Below, piece after piece: positions 1-8,808 of a DNA stretch of 64,000 bases; position 1 is the first letter of the stretch, and each line of letters opens with the position of its first letter. The stretch is from Flavobacterium flabelliforme (GTDB taxonomy: Bacteria > Bacteroidota > Bacteroidia > Flavobacteriales > Flavobacteriaceae): positions 1,358,011 to 1,422,010 of the forward strand of contig NZ_JAGFBU010000001.1 in the NCBI RefSeq assembly GCF_017948675.1, in the 5' to 3' direction. A program made the position numbers and the translations under genes. The notes under the pieces were generated by a model. It had not been told where the DNA came from. It saw only the letters and a list, made by a program, of their open reading frames with translations, and ran no database searches.

Positions 1-840
1 AAAAATAACGTGACAAGCTAAACCTATTGGAATTTGACCATAATGTTCGCTAAACAAACCTGCGGTTGTAAAGGTGTCTAGGTGTGCTAAAGCATTTTGA
101 CCTTCGCCATCATAAGAAAGATAAATGGCACTATTTGTATTGTCGTATCCTTGTGGTGCAGCTACTAAAATTGTAGTTTTTGGTCTAGGATCACTATAAA
201 AACGATCCACATTAGTCCAACCAAAGTGACCAAAACTTACGAAGTAGTTATTTCCTTCGCCTTTTACTCCTCCTTGTCCGCCATTTGCTCCTGTAGCATC
301 AACTGCATTTTTCCATGCTAAATTACCGTTAGCATCTATAATTCCGTTCCATAATATCATGGCATTATCCAGTCCACCAGTTAAATTTGTGGGAACTTGT
401 AACGACATGTTACAGCCTGTGGCTAAATCTACTCCGCCTTGAGTCGCTTTGATGAAGAATTCTCCGCCTGAGATTAGTAGCGCTCTGTCGCCATTTGGCA
501 TAATTCCCATCGTAGGTTTGTTAGTCACTAACATATTTCCTTTTTTGAAGATTTCTACATATTCGATGTCAACTATTCCTGTCACGGGATTTCCGTTTTT
601 GGTTAAGCAATTTCCGTTTATATTTATTTTTACTCCATTAGCCGAAGTTAGTGTAGTCACGCCAGATCCTGCTGTAATTGTAAATTTCTGGGTCATTTTA
701 TCTAATGCTGCTTTACGCACAGTAGCAAATTTTGTTGCGGTTGGTACTGTCGTTAAAGTGTCATTGTTATCTTCATTACAGCTTACCGATAGAATAGTAG
801 CTAAGATTAACAGACTGATGTTTTTTAAATTTGATTTCAT
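1..840 (-). CDS. Putative lipoprotein, C-terminus cut by the window edge
   Basis: The reading frame is open from the ATG at 838-840 to the first base, giving about 280 residues of a longer protein. The N-terminus MKSNLKNISLL is followed by the lipobox LSVSC (Cys about residue 21) and then acidic residues NEDN, so an outer-membrane lipoprotein is likely. The visible part is rich in Gly, Thr and Asn, with no catalytic motif that I recognise. It lies 101 bp downstream of another minus-strand lipoprotein gene, and a GGGGTAACAA motif stands 86 nt before its ATG. The function is unknown. The frame is clear; the 3' end lies outside the window. Confidence 0.85.
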   Translation of the reverse strand, partial: MKSNLKNISLLILATILSVSCNEDNNDTLTTVPTATKFATVRKAALDKMTQKFTITAGSGVTTLTSANGVKININGNCLTKNGNPVTGIVDIEYVEIFKKGNMLVTNKPTMGIMPNGDRALLISGGEFFIKATQGGVDLATGCNMSLQVPTNLTGGLDNAMILWNGIIDANGNLAWKNAVDATGANGGQGGVKGEGNNYFVSFGHFGWTNVDRFYSDPRPKTTILVAAPQGYDNTNSAIYLSYDGEGQNALAHLDTFTTAGLFSEHYGQIPIGLACHVIF

Positions 841-925
841 AATTTCTAGTTTTTAGGTTGTTTTACGGAGTACTCTTAGGACTCTCATTTTTGAATTATA
901 TAGGTATATCAATAGCATTGTGTTT

Positions 926-935
926 TTGTTACCCC
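926..935 (-). promoter_or_regulatory. GGGGTAACAA motif, second copy
   Basis: Second copy of the ten-base motif on the minus strand, 86 nt upstream of the lipoprotein ATG at 840. It lies in the gap after the stop codon of the 942-1988 gene. Together with 2374-2383 it may mark genes read by the neighbouring ECF sigma factor. Confidence 0.35.
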
Positions 936-941
936 TATTTT

Positions 942-1988
942 TTATTTTTTTAGTGTTAGTCCTAATTCTACAAAGGTTGTAGGAGTAGTGCTTAACAAAG
1001 TTGGAGTTCCAGAAACATCTATTTTGCTGATTTGTCCGTTTGGATAGCCAGAGATTCCTTGTAATGTAGAAACATAAAAAATTTTGTTACAGTTGTCATA
1101 AACGGTACTATAGAATTCAGAATTTATATTAAATGCAAAGCTATAAATAGGTGTTTTTGAGATTAGTAATGGGTTTGAAACATTTAGTTCATACAATTTT
1201 GAGTTCGAAACTCCTGCGTCTTCCATTATGGCATAAAGGATGTTTGTTTGTTTGAACTCTAAAGAAATAAAGGATAATCCGCTACTTCCACCAGCTGGTA
1301 AGGCTATCGCAGCCGAAACGATTGCGGTTGATATATTTGAATTGTTGTAAGTAATGATTCGGTTTCCTAATAAAAAATAAATCGCATTTACACCATCTGT
1401 TGCCGCCGTAAAGGTTTGCAAATTATAACCCGCTAATGTGTTTTGAGGAATTGGAGTTGAAGAACTTGGAATAATATTAAAATTAGCATCTACCAAGGAG
1501 AAGATTTGATTTGTAAAATCGTAGCAACCATAGTAGAGAACGCCGCCAACAATTACGGGTGCATTAACCACTCGATACAATAAGGTAGTGTTTGAATATA
1601 AAGGAATAGCAGTTGCGCTAGAAGTATTTGTTGCAGTGTTCACTTTTGTTAGTATTCCTTTTTCACCAGAAATTAATAGGTATTCATTTGTCAAAGGATT
1701 AAAAACGGCATTATTTGTTCCCGAAGATTGAAAGGTCACGGGTTGTGTAACCGCTGAAAGTACTGTGAAATTTGGTACAGTTAAAGAATTTAGTGAAGAA
1801 CCAAAATTACCAGTTTGTGATCCTTGTTCTATATTGTAACCTAATATTTCGACATCGGCACATCCGGCAGGTTTTTCATCTTGTGTATCACAACTGAAAA
1901 AGAAAATAGATACAATAAGCGAAAAGAAAAGGCGAGTAGAATTTTTACGAATTTGTAAAAGATTCCTAGTGTAGTTGTTTTTTTTCAT
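942..1988 (-). CDS. Hypothetical secreted lipoprotein
   Basis: This 348-residue protein starts with a basic stretch, a hydrophobic segment (about residues 20-32) and the lipobox FFFSC with Cys33, so it is probably lipid-anchored. The mature part is dominated by short strands with many Thr, Ser, Asn and Gly and phrases such as GGVLYYGCYD and NEYLLISGEKG. This resembles beta-propeller-like repeats, but I cannot assign a family. The stop codon of the gene before it (2005-2355) is 16 bp upstream, so the two are probably co-transcribed. No enzyme motif is visible and the function is unknown. Confidence 0.8.
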   Translation of the reverse strand: MKKNNYTRNLLQIRKNSTRLFFSLIVSIFFFSCDTQDEKPAGCADVEILGYNIEQGSQTGNFGSSLNSLTVPNFTVLSAVTQPVTFQSSGTNNAVFNPLTNEYLLISGEKGILTKVNTATNTSSATAIPLYSNTTLLYRVVNAPVIVGGVLYYGCYDFTNQIFSLVDANFNIIPSSSTPIPQNTLAGYNLQTFTAATDGVNAIYFLLGNRIITYNNSNISTAIVSAAIALPAGGSSGLSFISLEFKQTNILYAIMEDAGVSNSKLYELNVSNPLLISKTPIYSFAFNINSEFYSTVYDNCNKIFYVSTLQGISGYPNGQISKIDVSGTPTLLSTTPTTFVELGLTLKK

Positions 1989-2004
1989 GATTTCTAATTT
2001 TAAA

Positions 2005-2355
2005 TTATTTTTTTAAGAGTAAGCATCTGTCTTCAAAAACATTTCCATCTTCATCGAGTGCCATCAAGATTTGTTTTTTTTGCCTGTAGTTGATTATTAA
2101 ATAGATCCAGACAAAAAACCAAATTCCCATCGTGATGCAGGAAAGAAAAAGATGAAAGGAATGATCAATGTTTTTTGTCTCTTTAGCTAAAACCACGTAT
2201 GGCAATTTGTTGTTTTGTTCTATGATTTTAAAACCAGAATGTAGTTTGTCAGAAAGCCTTTTGTGAAACTTAACAAAATCAGCTTCTGAATTTAATTGTT
2301 GACTTTTCATTTCTATTTTTTTTTTAGAAGGTTTGCTACTCTTTGTTTTTACCAT
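2005..2355 (-). CDS. Small membrane protein of unknown function
   Basis: The protein has up to 116 residues. The N-terminus is lysine/serine rich, the middle is soluble, and one hydrophobic segment (about residues 67-89, with WFFVWIYLII) is followed by the motif NYRQKKQ and an acidic tail, suggesting a single-span or hairpin membrane protein. The start is uncertain: the first ATG is at 2355, but Met16 (ATG at 2310) leaves room for the GGGGTAACAA promoter-like motif at 2374-2383. It is the first gene of a minus-strand unit divergent from the ECF sigma gene. No family was recognised. Confidence 0.65.
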   Translation of the reverse strand: MVKTKSSKPSKKKIEMKSQQLNSEADFVKFHKRLSDKLHSGFKIIEQNNKLPYVVLAKETKNIDHSFHLFLSCITMGIWFFVWIYLIINYRQKKQILMALDEDGNVFEDRCLLLKK

Positions 2356-2373
2356 ATCAATAAGGTTTAAAAA

Positions 2374-2383
2374 TTGTTACCCC
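2374..2383 (-). promoter_or_regulatory. GGGGTAACAA motif, candidate ECF sigma -35 element
   Basis: On the minus strand the motif reads GGGGTAACAA and is preceded by an A-rich run. The same motif with a similar A-rich run is at 926-935, upstream of the other minus-strand lipoprotein gene. The location next to an ECF sigma gene suggests a shared promoter element, which is inference only. Confidence 0.35.
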
Positions 2384-2482
2384 ATTTTTTAAAAAAAAAA
2401 ATATAATACAACTGTATTTCAGATTGTTGCTATTGATTTGTTTCATATTCTTTTTTTACATTAGCCAATAAAATTTTTCTGT

Positions 2483-3067
2483 ATGGCGAATAACATAATT
2501 CATAGCGATCAGATGTATATAGATGGGCTTGCGAGTAATAACTCGGCAATTATTCAATCTATTTATAAAAAATTTGTTCCAAAAGTGGTTTCTTATATTA
2601 GGAATAATTCAGGAGATGAAGATCAAGCCCGAGATGTGATACAAGAAGTTCTTATTGTGATTTTTAATCAAGCCAAGGCTAATAAACTGCAACTAACTTG
2701 TCCGTTTGATGCGTATTTTTTTTTATTGTGTAAAAGAAAATGGCTGAATGAACTGAAAAAATCTTCTAATAAAGGGGTAACAATTAGTGATGAATTTATA
2801 TCTACTAACGAACCTGTTGAGGAATTACTTGCCCAAACTGAAATCTTTGAAGAAAAACAGCAACTTTTTGATCTAATGTTCGAGAAGCTTGGTGCCAAAT
2901 GCCAAGAAGTTTTAAAGTTGAGTTTTACATTAAAATCGATGGAAGAAGTAGCTGAAAAATTGCAAGTTACTTATGGTTATGTTCGCAAGAAAAAATCATT
3001 ATGTACTGGACAATTAACACAATGGATTCGGGAAAACAGTCTTTTTAAATCATTTAAAATCAAATAA
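2483..3067 (+). CDS. ECF-type RNA polymerase sigma factor
   Basis: This 194-residue protein has the two-domain layout of ECF sigma factors. Region 2 covers about residues 20-90 (IYKKFVPKVVSYIRN, then the acidic DEDQARDVIQEV and the FDAYFFLLCKRKWLNELKK segment). Region 4 covers about residues 125-185 (CQEVLKLSF, MEEVAEKLQVTYGYVRKKK), with a helix-turn-helix. It should direct RNA polymerase to a small regulon. It stops 2 bp before a TPR membrane protein gene, which is probably its partner or regulator. A divergent lipoprotein unit shares a candidate promoter motif. The trigger is unknown. Confidence 0.9.
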   Translation: MANNIIHSDQMYIDGLASNNSAIIQSIYKKFVPKVVSYIRNNSGDEDQARDVIQEVLIVIFNQAKANKLQLTCPFDAYFFLLCKRKWLNELKKSSNKGVTISDEFISTNEPVEELLAQTEIFEEKQQLFDLMFEKLGAKCQEVLKLSFTLKSMEEVAEKLQVTYGYVRKKKSLCTGQLTQWIRENSLFKSFKIK

Positions 3068-3069
3068 TT

Positions 3070-3792
3070 ATGAAGGAGGAAAACTATATTGTATTTGATC
3101 AATATCTTCAGAATGGAATGACATTTACGGAAAAAATAGCTTTTGAAAAGCAACTTTCTGAAGAACCAGAAGTTGCTGCAGATTTTCAAAATTTTAAAGA
3201 AGTACAAGCCCAATTAGAAAATAAATTTACAGTTGATGCAGAACGCAACGCCTTTAAAGAAAATGTAAAGTCAATTGCGGGAACGCATTTTAAACCGAAT
3301 AAAAAGGTAATTAAGCTAAAACCGTGGTTGTATTTAGTTGCGGCTTCTGTAGTTCTTTTGTTGGGATTGTTTGTTTTTAATGCCAATTCAAATCCAAATT
3401 TTGAAGATTACAATCATTTTGAAACTGCTCATTTTGTAGAAAGAGGTCATGAAACTACATCTTTGAAACAAGCTGAAGAAGCATACAATGCCAAAGATTA
3501 TTTAACAGCAATACCGATTTTCGAATCGATTTTAAAACACAATAAAACTGCTGAAATTCAATATTTTTATGGTATTTCATTATTACAAACTAATAAAATT
3601 CAGGAAGCAGAAGGCGTATTTAATGAGTTAAAATTAGGAAGTTCGGTGTTTAAAAATAAAGCACTTTGGGGTTTAGCATTAATCCAATTAAAACAAAAAG
3701 AATTTAAAGTTTGTAAAGAGATCTTGTTGACAATTCCGTCGGATGATGAGAATTATGAGCAAGTACAAGACTTATTAAACAAGTTAGATTAA
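3070..3792 (+). CDS. TPR membrane protein paired with the ECF sigma factor
   Basis: The 240-residue protein has a short cytoplasmic N-terminal region (1-85) of the size of an anti-sigma domain, one transmembrane helix at about 86-104 (WLYLVAASVVLLLGLFVF), and an outer region with tetratricopeptide-like helices (AEEAYNAKDYLTAIPIFESIL and following repeats). The ATG lies 2 bp after the sigma gene stop, so the genes are translationally linked. I infer an anti-sigma factor or a signalling partner. No zinc-binding anti-sigma motif (HxxxCxxC) is visible, so the mechanism is open. Confidence 0.8.
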   Translation: MKEENYIVFDQYLQNGMTFTEKIAFEKQLSEEPEVAADFQNFKEVQAQLENKFTVDAERNAFKENVKSIAGTHFKPNKKVIKLKPWLYLVAASVVLLLGLFVFNANSNPNFEDYNHFETAHFVERGHETTSLKQAEEAYNAKDYLTAIPIFESILKHNKTAEIQYFYGISLLQTNKIQEAEGVFNELKLGSSVFKNKALWGLALIQLKQKEFKVCKEILLTIPSDDENYEQVQDLLNKLD

Positions 3793-3822
3793 TTTTTTTA
3801 AGATAGAAGGATAATTATTTAA

Positions 3823-3867
3823 AATACAAAAGGCACTCTTTATTTAAAAAGGAGTGCCTTTTGTATT
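3823..3867. terminator. Rho-independent terminator of the sigma/TPR operon
   Basis: A perfect 16-bp inverted repeat (3823-3838 with 3852-3867) has the core GGCACTC/GAGTGCC and A and T runs on the flanks, with a 13-nt loop. It follows the TPR gene. Confidence 0.9.
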
Positions 3868-3932
3868 CGGTATAAATTATAAACCAACAGTATTTGCCTT
3901 TAATTACATTGGGAATTTTTAGGTAATAGTTG

Positions 3933-3940
3933 TATTTTTG
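3933..3940 (+). promoter_or_regulatory. TAnnTTTG box for the TatD gene
   Basis: TATTTTTG lies 24 bp before the ATG at 3964, with a TTG at 3909-3911 (spacing 21). It fits the Bacteroidota -7 element. Confidence 0.55.
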
Positions 3941-3963
3941 TAAGCTAATATTTTTGATACCTA

Positions 3964-4731
3964 ATGATAATAACCGATACACATACGCATCTTTACAGCG
4001 AAGAATTTGATCAAGATAGAGACGAAATGATGCAAAGAGCACTTTCAGCCGGCGTTTCCCGTTTCTTTATTCCAGCTATAGATTCTACTTGCACCGAAAG
4101 TATGTACGAATTAGAAAAAAACTATCCTGAGAATGTCTTTTTGATGATGGGTTTGCATCCAACCTATGTAAAGGAAAATTATCTGAAAGAGTTACTGCAT
4201 GTAGAATCTGAATTAGAGAAAAGAAAGTTTTATGCTATAGGAGAAATTGGTATTGATTTGTTTTGGGATAAAACGCATCTTGAAGAACAAAAAATCGCTT
4301 TTAGAAGTCAAATACGATTAGCAAAAAAATACAAACTTCCTATTGTTATTCATTGTAGAGAAGCATTTGATGAAATTTTTCAAATTTTAGAAGATGAAAA
4401 GTCAGAGGAACTATTTGGTATTTTTCACTGTTTTACAGGAACACACGAACAAGCATTAAAAGCAATTTCCTATAATATGAAATTAGGAATTGGTGGTGTG
4501 GTGACTTTTAAAAATGGTAAAATAGACCAATTCCTGGATCAAATTGATATAAAACATATTGTTCTAGAAACAGATTCTCCTTATCTGGCTCCCATTCCCT
4601 ATCGAGGAAAAAGAAATGAAAGCAGTTATATAACAGCTGTAGTTGAAAAGTTGGCGCAAATATACAGCCTTTCGGCTAATGAAATTGCGTTGCAAACTAC
4701 TGAGAATTCCAAAGCTGTTTTTGGGATTTAA
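3964..4731 (+). CDS. TatD-family metal-dependent hydrolase (DNase)
   Basis: The 255-residue protein has the full TatD metal-site set: the HxH at residues 7-9 (DTHTH), Glu94 in GEIGIDL, His130 in IVIHCRE, His155 in GIFHCFTG and Asp204 in ETDSPY. The length is normal for the family. TatD proteins are cytoplasmic metal-dependent nucleases linked to DNA degradation and repair; the physiological substrate here is not shown by the sequence. It has its own promoter box, and the next gene starts 65 bp downstream. Confidence 0.92.
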   Translation: MIITDTHTHLYSEEFDQDRDEMMQRALSAGVSRFFIPAIDSTCTESMYELEKNYPENVFLMMGLHPTYVKENYLKELLHVESELEKRKFYAIGEIGIDLFWDKTHLEEQKIAFRSQIRLAKKYKLPIVIHCREAFDEIFQILEDEKSEELFGIFHCFTGTHEQALKAISYNMKLGIGGVVTFKNGKIDQFLDQIDIKHIVLETDSPYLAPIPYRGKRNESSYITAVVEKLAQIYSLSANEIALQTTENSKAVFGI

Positions 4732-4796
4732 AGTAGAATTGACATTATTTAGATATTTTTTTTGTTCATTTGCCAATTAAATAATTGAGAACCAAA

Positions 4797-5933
4797 ATGC
4801 AGAGATTTGACGCTATTCGGCCTTTTTATGATTCCGAAATAAACGAAGCACTTCAAAAAGTTAGTAATCATCCAATGATGAAAGCCTTGATGAATTTTAC
4901 TTTTCCCGAGGTTGCAGATGAAGTATGGAAAGAACAACTTCATAAAACGCATTCTATCCGCGATTTTCAGTGTAATGTTATATACCAATCCGTGCAAAGA
5001 GTTTTAGAAAAAAGCTCGGATGGACTAACTACTTCCGGTTTTGAAAACCTTCAACCCAACACTTCCTATTTGTTTATTTCGAACCATCGCGATATTCTTT
5101 TGGATACCACTTTATTGAATACGGCTTTATTTGAGAATAAATTGGTGATGACCGCATCAGCAATTGGAGATAATTTAGTTAAAATGTCATTCTTGAATAC
5201 ATTAGCTAAATTAAACAGAAATTTTTTAGTACAACGAGGCTTAACGCCAAGAGAAATGCTACAAAGTTCAAAACTTTTATCAGAATATATAGGGCATTTG
5301 TTGCAACATGAAAACCGTTCTGTTTGGATCGCACAACGTGAAGGAAGAACAAAAGACGGAAATGATGAAACTAATCCTGGTATTTTAAAAATGCTTGGAA
5401 TGGGATCTGATGAGAAAAATTTGATGGATTATTTTAAGAAAATTAAGATCGTTCCTGTCTCTATTTCCTATGAATATGATCCTACAGATGCTTTAAAAAT
5501 GCCTCAGTTAATGGCAGAAGCCAATAATGAAGTTTATGTAAAGGAGAAAAACGAAGACTTTATGACCATTTTGAGCGGTGCTCTGGGCCAAAAGAAAAGA
5601 ATTCATATTCACATTGGAACTGTTTTAGATAAGGAAATTGAAGAAATAAAAGCTATTGGCGAAAGTTCAAATAAGCAAATAGTTACTTTGGCTCAAGTGA
5701 TTGATGATGCTATATTAAGCAATTATAAATTATGGCCTACTAATTTTATCGCTTATGACATTGTAAATAAAACCAATAAATACGCACATCTATACACTGA
5801 AAATGAAAAATCTCTGTTCGAACGCCGACTAGAAATGCGAATCGATCATGATAATCCAGTGGCTTTAGAGGGTTTTCTAGCAATGTATGCGAATCCTGTT
5901 GTGAATAAATTGAAATACCACGATGTCGTATAA
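4797..5933 (+). CDS. 1-acyl-glycerol-3-phosphate acyltransferase-like protein
   Basis: This 378-residue protein belongs to the PlsC/GPAT acyltransferase superfamily, which transfers acyl chains to glycerophospholipid precursors at the inner membrane. The catalytic block is SNHRDILLD (His97), in which the Asp is one position further than in the usual HxxxxD; I recall this form from Bacteroidota relatives. The second block is the REGRTKDG motif (Glu182), matching the phosphate-binding EG[T/S]R block. I chose ATG 4797 over the in-frame TTG at 4785 because it gives the common MQxFDAIRPFYD start. Its 3' end overlaps the asparaginase gene by 11 bp, so the two are coupled. Confidence 0.85.
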   Translation: MQRFDAIRPFYDSEINEALQKVSNHPMMKALMNFTFPEVADEVWKEQLHKTHSIRDFQCNVIYQSVQRVLEKSSDGLTTSGFENLQPNTSYLFISNHRDILLDTTLLNTALFENKLVMTASAIGDNLVKMSFLNTLAKLNRNFLVQRGLTPREMLQSSKLLSEYIGHLLQHENRSVWIAQREGRTKDGNDETNPGILKMLGMGSDEKNLMDYFKKIKIVPVSISYEYDPTDALKMPQLMAEANNEVYVKEKNEDFMTILSGALGQKKRIHIHIGTVLDKEIEEIKAIGESSNKQIVTLAQVIDDAILSNYKLWPTNFIAYDIVNKTNKYAHLYTENEKSLFERRLEMRIDHDNPVALEGFLAMYANPVVNKLKYHDVV

Positions 5934-6951
5934 ATCTAAGATACTTTTAATCTATACCGGTGGAACAATTGGTATGAGGAAAGATTTTGAAACCGGTGCA
6001 TTAAAAGCCTTTAATTTTAGTAAATTATTGCAACGCATACCAGAATTGAAACAATTAGACTGTGAGATCGAAACGCTTTCTTTCAAACATCCTATTGATT
6101 CCTCGAATATGAATCCTAAAGAATGGGCTAAAATTGCCACTATTATAGAGGATAATTATAGTTCATTTGATGGTTTTGTGGTGCTTCACGGTTCAGATAC
6201 CATGTCCTATTCAGCATCTGCATTGAGTTTTATGCTAGAGAATTTGGCAAAACCAGTAATTTTTACGGGTTCGCAATTGCCTATTGGTGATTTACGTACC
6301 GATGCTAAAGAAAATCTAATAACGGCAATTCAAATTGCTTCCTTAAGAAAAGACGACAAGCCTGTTGTTAGTGAAGTTTGTCTTTATTTTGAATACAAAT
6401 TATACCGAGGAAATAGAACAACAAAGATAAATGCAGAACATTTTAAAGCGTTTACCTCGCCTAATTATCCCGATTTAGTAGAATCTGGGGTACATTTAAA
6501 ACTGAATTCAGAACTATTTTTACCTTGTAATAAAATAAGTGAACTTAGAGTGCATAAGGTTTTAGACAGCAATGTAGCTGTTGTCAAAATGTTTCCTGGG
6601 ATTACCACTGCTGTATTGTCAGCTATTTTAAATATTCCAAGTCTTAAAGGGATTGTTTTAGAAACTTATGGATCAGGAAATGCTCCTACCGAAGATTGGT
6701 TTTTAAATCTTTTGAAAAAAGCAATAGCGGCTGGTTTGTATGTGGTAAATGTTACGCAATGTGCTGCAGGAAGTGTGAGTATGGGACAATATGAAACGAG
6801 TACAGGAATGAAAGAAATAGGAGTGATTTCTGGTAAAGACATTACTACCGAAGCTGCAATTACAAAATTAATGTTTTTATTAAGTCAGAACATAGCAGTA
6901 AAAGACTTCAAAACTGTTTTTGAAACTTCGTTAAGAGGTGAAATGATATAA
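5923..6951 (+). CDS. ansA: Type I (cytoplasmic) L-asparaginase
   Basis: The 342-residue protein hydrolyses asparagine to aspartate and ammonia. It has both signature motifs: YTGGTIGM with the nucleophile-region Thr12, and LHGSDTMSYSAS with Asp92, followed by GSQLPIGDLRTDAKEN. There is no signal peptide, so it is the cytoplasmic type. The start overlaps the end of the acyltransferase gene by 11 bp. The length is normal. Confidence 0.93.
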   Translation: MSYKSKILLIYTGGTIGMRKDFETGALKAFNFSKLLQRIPELKQLDCEIETLSFKHPIDSSNMNPKEWAKIATIIEDNYSSFDGFVVLHGSDTMSYSASALSFMLENLAKPVIFTGSQLPIGDLRTDAKENLITAIQIASLRKDDKPVVSEVCLYFEYKLYRGNRTTKINAEHFKAFTSPNYPDLVESGVHLKLNSELFLPCNKISELRVHKVLDSNVAVVKMFPGITTAVLSAILNIPSLKGIVLETYGSGNAPTEDWFLNLLKKAIAAGLYVVNVTQCAAGSVSMGQYETSTGMKEIGVISGKDITTEAAITKLMFLLSQNIAVKDFKTVFETSLRGEMI

Positions 6952-7011
6952 TAATTAGATTTTACTTTTCTAACTCATTTTTTTTCGTGTTCTTTGCAGC
7001 CGTAATAAAAT

Positions 7012-7096
7012 AGAGAGGTGGCCGAGTGGCTGAAGGCGCACGCTTGGAAAGCGTGTATATGGCAACATATCGAGGGTTCGAATCCCTTCCTCTCTG
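7012..7096 (+). tRNA. tRNA-Ser (anticodon GGA)
   Basis: The acceptor stem AGAGAGG (7012-7018) pairs with CCTCTCT (7089-7095). The anticodon loop is CTTGGAAAG with GGA, a long variable arm (TATATGGCAACATATC) follows, and the T loop is GGTTCGAATCC. The discriminator is G and CCA is not encoded. Confidence 0.96.
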
Positions 7097-7103
7097 CAAA
7101 GAT

Positions 7104-7131
7104 AAAATGCTTCCTGATAGGGAAGCATTTT
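7104..7131 (+). terminator. Terminator after tRNA-Ser
   Basis: AAAATGCTTCC (7104-7114) pairs with GGAAGCATTTT (7121-7131), and a T run follows. Confidence 0.9.
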
Positions 7132-7147
7132 TTGTTTTAGAACGTGT

Positions 7148-7190
7148 CAAACTTTTTAGTTTAGCAAAACTATAAGACTAAAAAGGTTTG
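7148..7190. other. Hairpin in a gene-free gap (7140-7485)
   Basis: CAAACTTTTTAGT (7148-7160) pairs with ACTAAAAAGGTTTG (7177-7190) with one bulge. I see no gene in the rest of the gap, only a promoter box at 7425-7432. Confidence 0.5.
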
Positions 7191-7424
7191 AGTATCGAAT
7201 GCTACGTTTTATTTATTGGGTATAGAATACTTTGTGGTATTAACGCTGTAATCCTTTTAAAGCTTTTCCTTTTTAAAGTTGAATAAATGCTTTAACCTAA
7301 GTCAAAAATCATGAATTTTCAATTTTAAATACCAAATCTACTGAACTGCCGTTTTCTAAATAATGCTTCAATCTTAGTAAGTTTTATATATTTAATTTAA
7401 AACCATTTAAAAACTCCAATATCT

Positions 7425-7432
7425 TATATTTG
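7425..7432 (+). promoter_or_regulatory. TAnnTTTG box for the beta-barrel gene
   Basis: TATATTTG stands 53 bp upstream of the ATG at 7486. Confidence 0.5.
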
Positions 7433-7485
7433 TACTCTTCTAAAGGAATTATAAAGAGAATCAATCATTTTAAAAACATAAACAT

Positions 7486-8187
7486 ATGCGGTTATTTATA
7501 AGTTGTTTTCTTTTTCTCTCTTTTTTTTCTGTCTTTGCGCAAGAAAATTCAGCTCCTGAACTGGTTCCGATTGTCAAAGTAGATTCCTTGTATAGAGAAG
7601 ATCAGTTTTATTTTGCAGTTACTTATAACACGCTAGCTAATAAACCATCGGGTTTGTCTAAAAGTAAATTCTCCTCTGGGTTTTCTGGTGGATTTTTGAG
7701 AGACATGCCAATCAATAAGTCAAGAACGGTAGCTATTGCTTCTGGAATAGGGCTTTCTTATTCCAATTATAATCAGAATTTATCGATTACTTCTTCTTCA
7801 GATACTCGTTTATATTCCATTATAGACAGTGATGTAAATTACTCTAAAAATAAATTTTCGCTACTTACTTTTGATGTTCCTGTAGAATTTAGATGGCGAA
7901 CATCTACTTTTGAAAGTCATAAATTTTGGCGAATTTATACAGGGATAAAATTTAGTTATCTTTTGTATGACAAGTCGGTTTTTAACGGTAGTGGAGGTAA
8001 AGACAAAATTACTGGAAATAGCGATTTTGATAAATTGCAGTATGGAGCGTACATTTCATCAGGATACAACACGATAAATCTTTACGTGTATTATGGTTTA
8101 AATCCCCTGTTTAAATCAGCCCAAATAGATGGTGAAGATCTTAAAATGAAGGCGCTAAATTTTGGGATTATTTTCTATATTTTATAA
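7486..8187 (+). CDS. Outer-membrane beta-barrel protein, PorT-like
   Basis: The 233-residue protein has a signal peptide (cleavage after about residue 18, FAQ/EN). It then shows regular alternating strands with aromatic ends, finishing in the hydrophobic Tyr-Ile-Leu terminus expected of a barrel. The segment MPINKSRTVAIASGIGLSYS resembles the PorT family of small barrels, one member of which acts in type IX secretion. I cannot say whether this copy does. Its stop overlaps the stop of the convergent gene at 8182 by 6 bp, so the two genes are tail to tail. Confidence 0.75.
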   Translation: MRLFISCFLFLSFFSVFAQENSAPELVPIVKVDSLYREDQFYFAVTYNTLANKPSGLSKSKFSSGFSGGFLRDMPINKSRTVAIASGIGLSYSNYNQNLSITSSSDTRLYSIIDSDVNYSKNKFSLLTFDVPVEFRWRTSTFESHKFWRIYTGIKFSYLLYDKSVFNGSGGKDKITGNSDFDKLQYGAYISSGYNTINLYVYYGLNPLFKSAQIDGEDLKMKALNFGIIFYIL

Positions 8188-8787
8188 CCAAAGGAGCAAT
8201 AACAATAATTGCGGTACAGCGCCAATGCAAAATCCTACAACTAGTTCTTTGTGCGTATGTGCATTCATCTCTAGCCTAGATGAAGCAATAATGCCATTGA
8301 GTAAAATTAATAAGGAGATAAAAATTATACTTTGAACTTGAAAGTGCATGCTCAATCCAATTACAAAAACGGTTAGAGAACTAATGGCTATCATGTGCAG
8401 GCTGGCTTTGCTTTTTAGAAATAATAAGATTAGAGCTAAAAGAGTACTCATCAATCCTCCTAATAGGAAAAAATGCAATTCGGGATAGCGATCTATAGTA
8501 ATGCTTTTTCGTACTAATAATATAATCAAGAAGCAATGCACAATTAATGGAATCTTTCTTTGAGATATTTTGGCAATCATAATTGTATCAATGTTTCCCG
8601 TGGCTCGCAAAAGTAAAAATACTAGTGCTGGAATAATAAGGGTAACAATTGTGACCTGAAAAAAAACAAATATTTTTTCTTGTATTACAAAATTAGCATC
8701 ATTGTAAAAAAGATAAAATAGCGTTGCCAAAGCCGGTATGAATATCGGATGGAAAATATAAGAAAATGAGGGAAGTATTTTTTTCAA
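8182..8787 (-). CDS. PAP2-like integral membrane protein
   Basis: The protein has about six hydrophobic helices and about 201 residues from the TTG at 8787. Near the C-terminus, SRLEMNAH followed by THKE matches the SRx5Hx3D motif of PAP2 phosphatases with Glu in place of Asp. KASLH may be a relic of PSGH, and KISQRKIP of Kx6RP. A phospholipid or undecaprenyl phosphate phosphatase ancestry is plausible, but activity is doubtful. The frame can be extended to a GTG at 8838, but a TATATTTG box (8809-8816, with TTG 21 nt upstream) lies inside that extension, so I prefer TTG 8787. Confidence 0.65.
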   Translation of the reverse strand: MKKILPSFSYIFHPIFIPALATLFYLFYNDANFVIQEKIFVFFQVTIVTLIIPALVFLLLRATGNIDTIMIAKISQRKIPLIVHCFLIILLVRKSITIDRYPELHFFLLGGLMSTLLALILLFLKSKASLHMIAISSLTVFVIGLSMHFQVQSIIFISLLILLNGIIASSRLEMNAHTHKELVVGFCIGAVPQLLLLLLWL

Positions 8788-8808
8788 GCGTTTTGTTTCT
8801 TTAACTAG

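Noticed and set aside
449..856. A 135-residue plus-strand frame at the left end.
   Set aside because: It is the shadow of the minus-strand lipoprotein gene, which has a start, lipobox and consistent codon use.
2774..2783. GGGGTAACAA inside the sigma gene as a third promoter element.
   Set aside because: It encodes KGVTI in the sigma protein and no gene starts at a suitable distance downstream.
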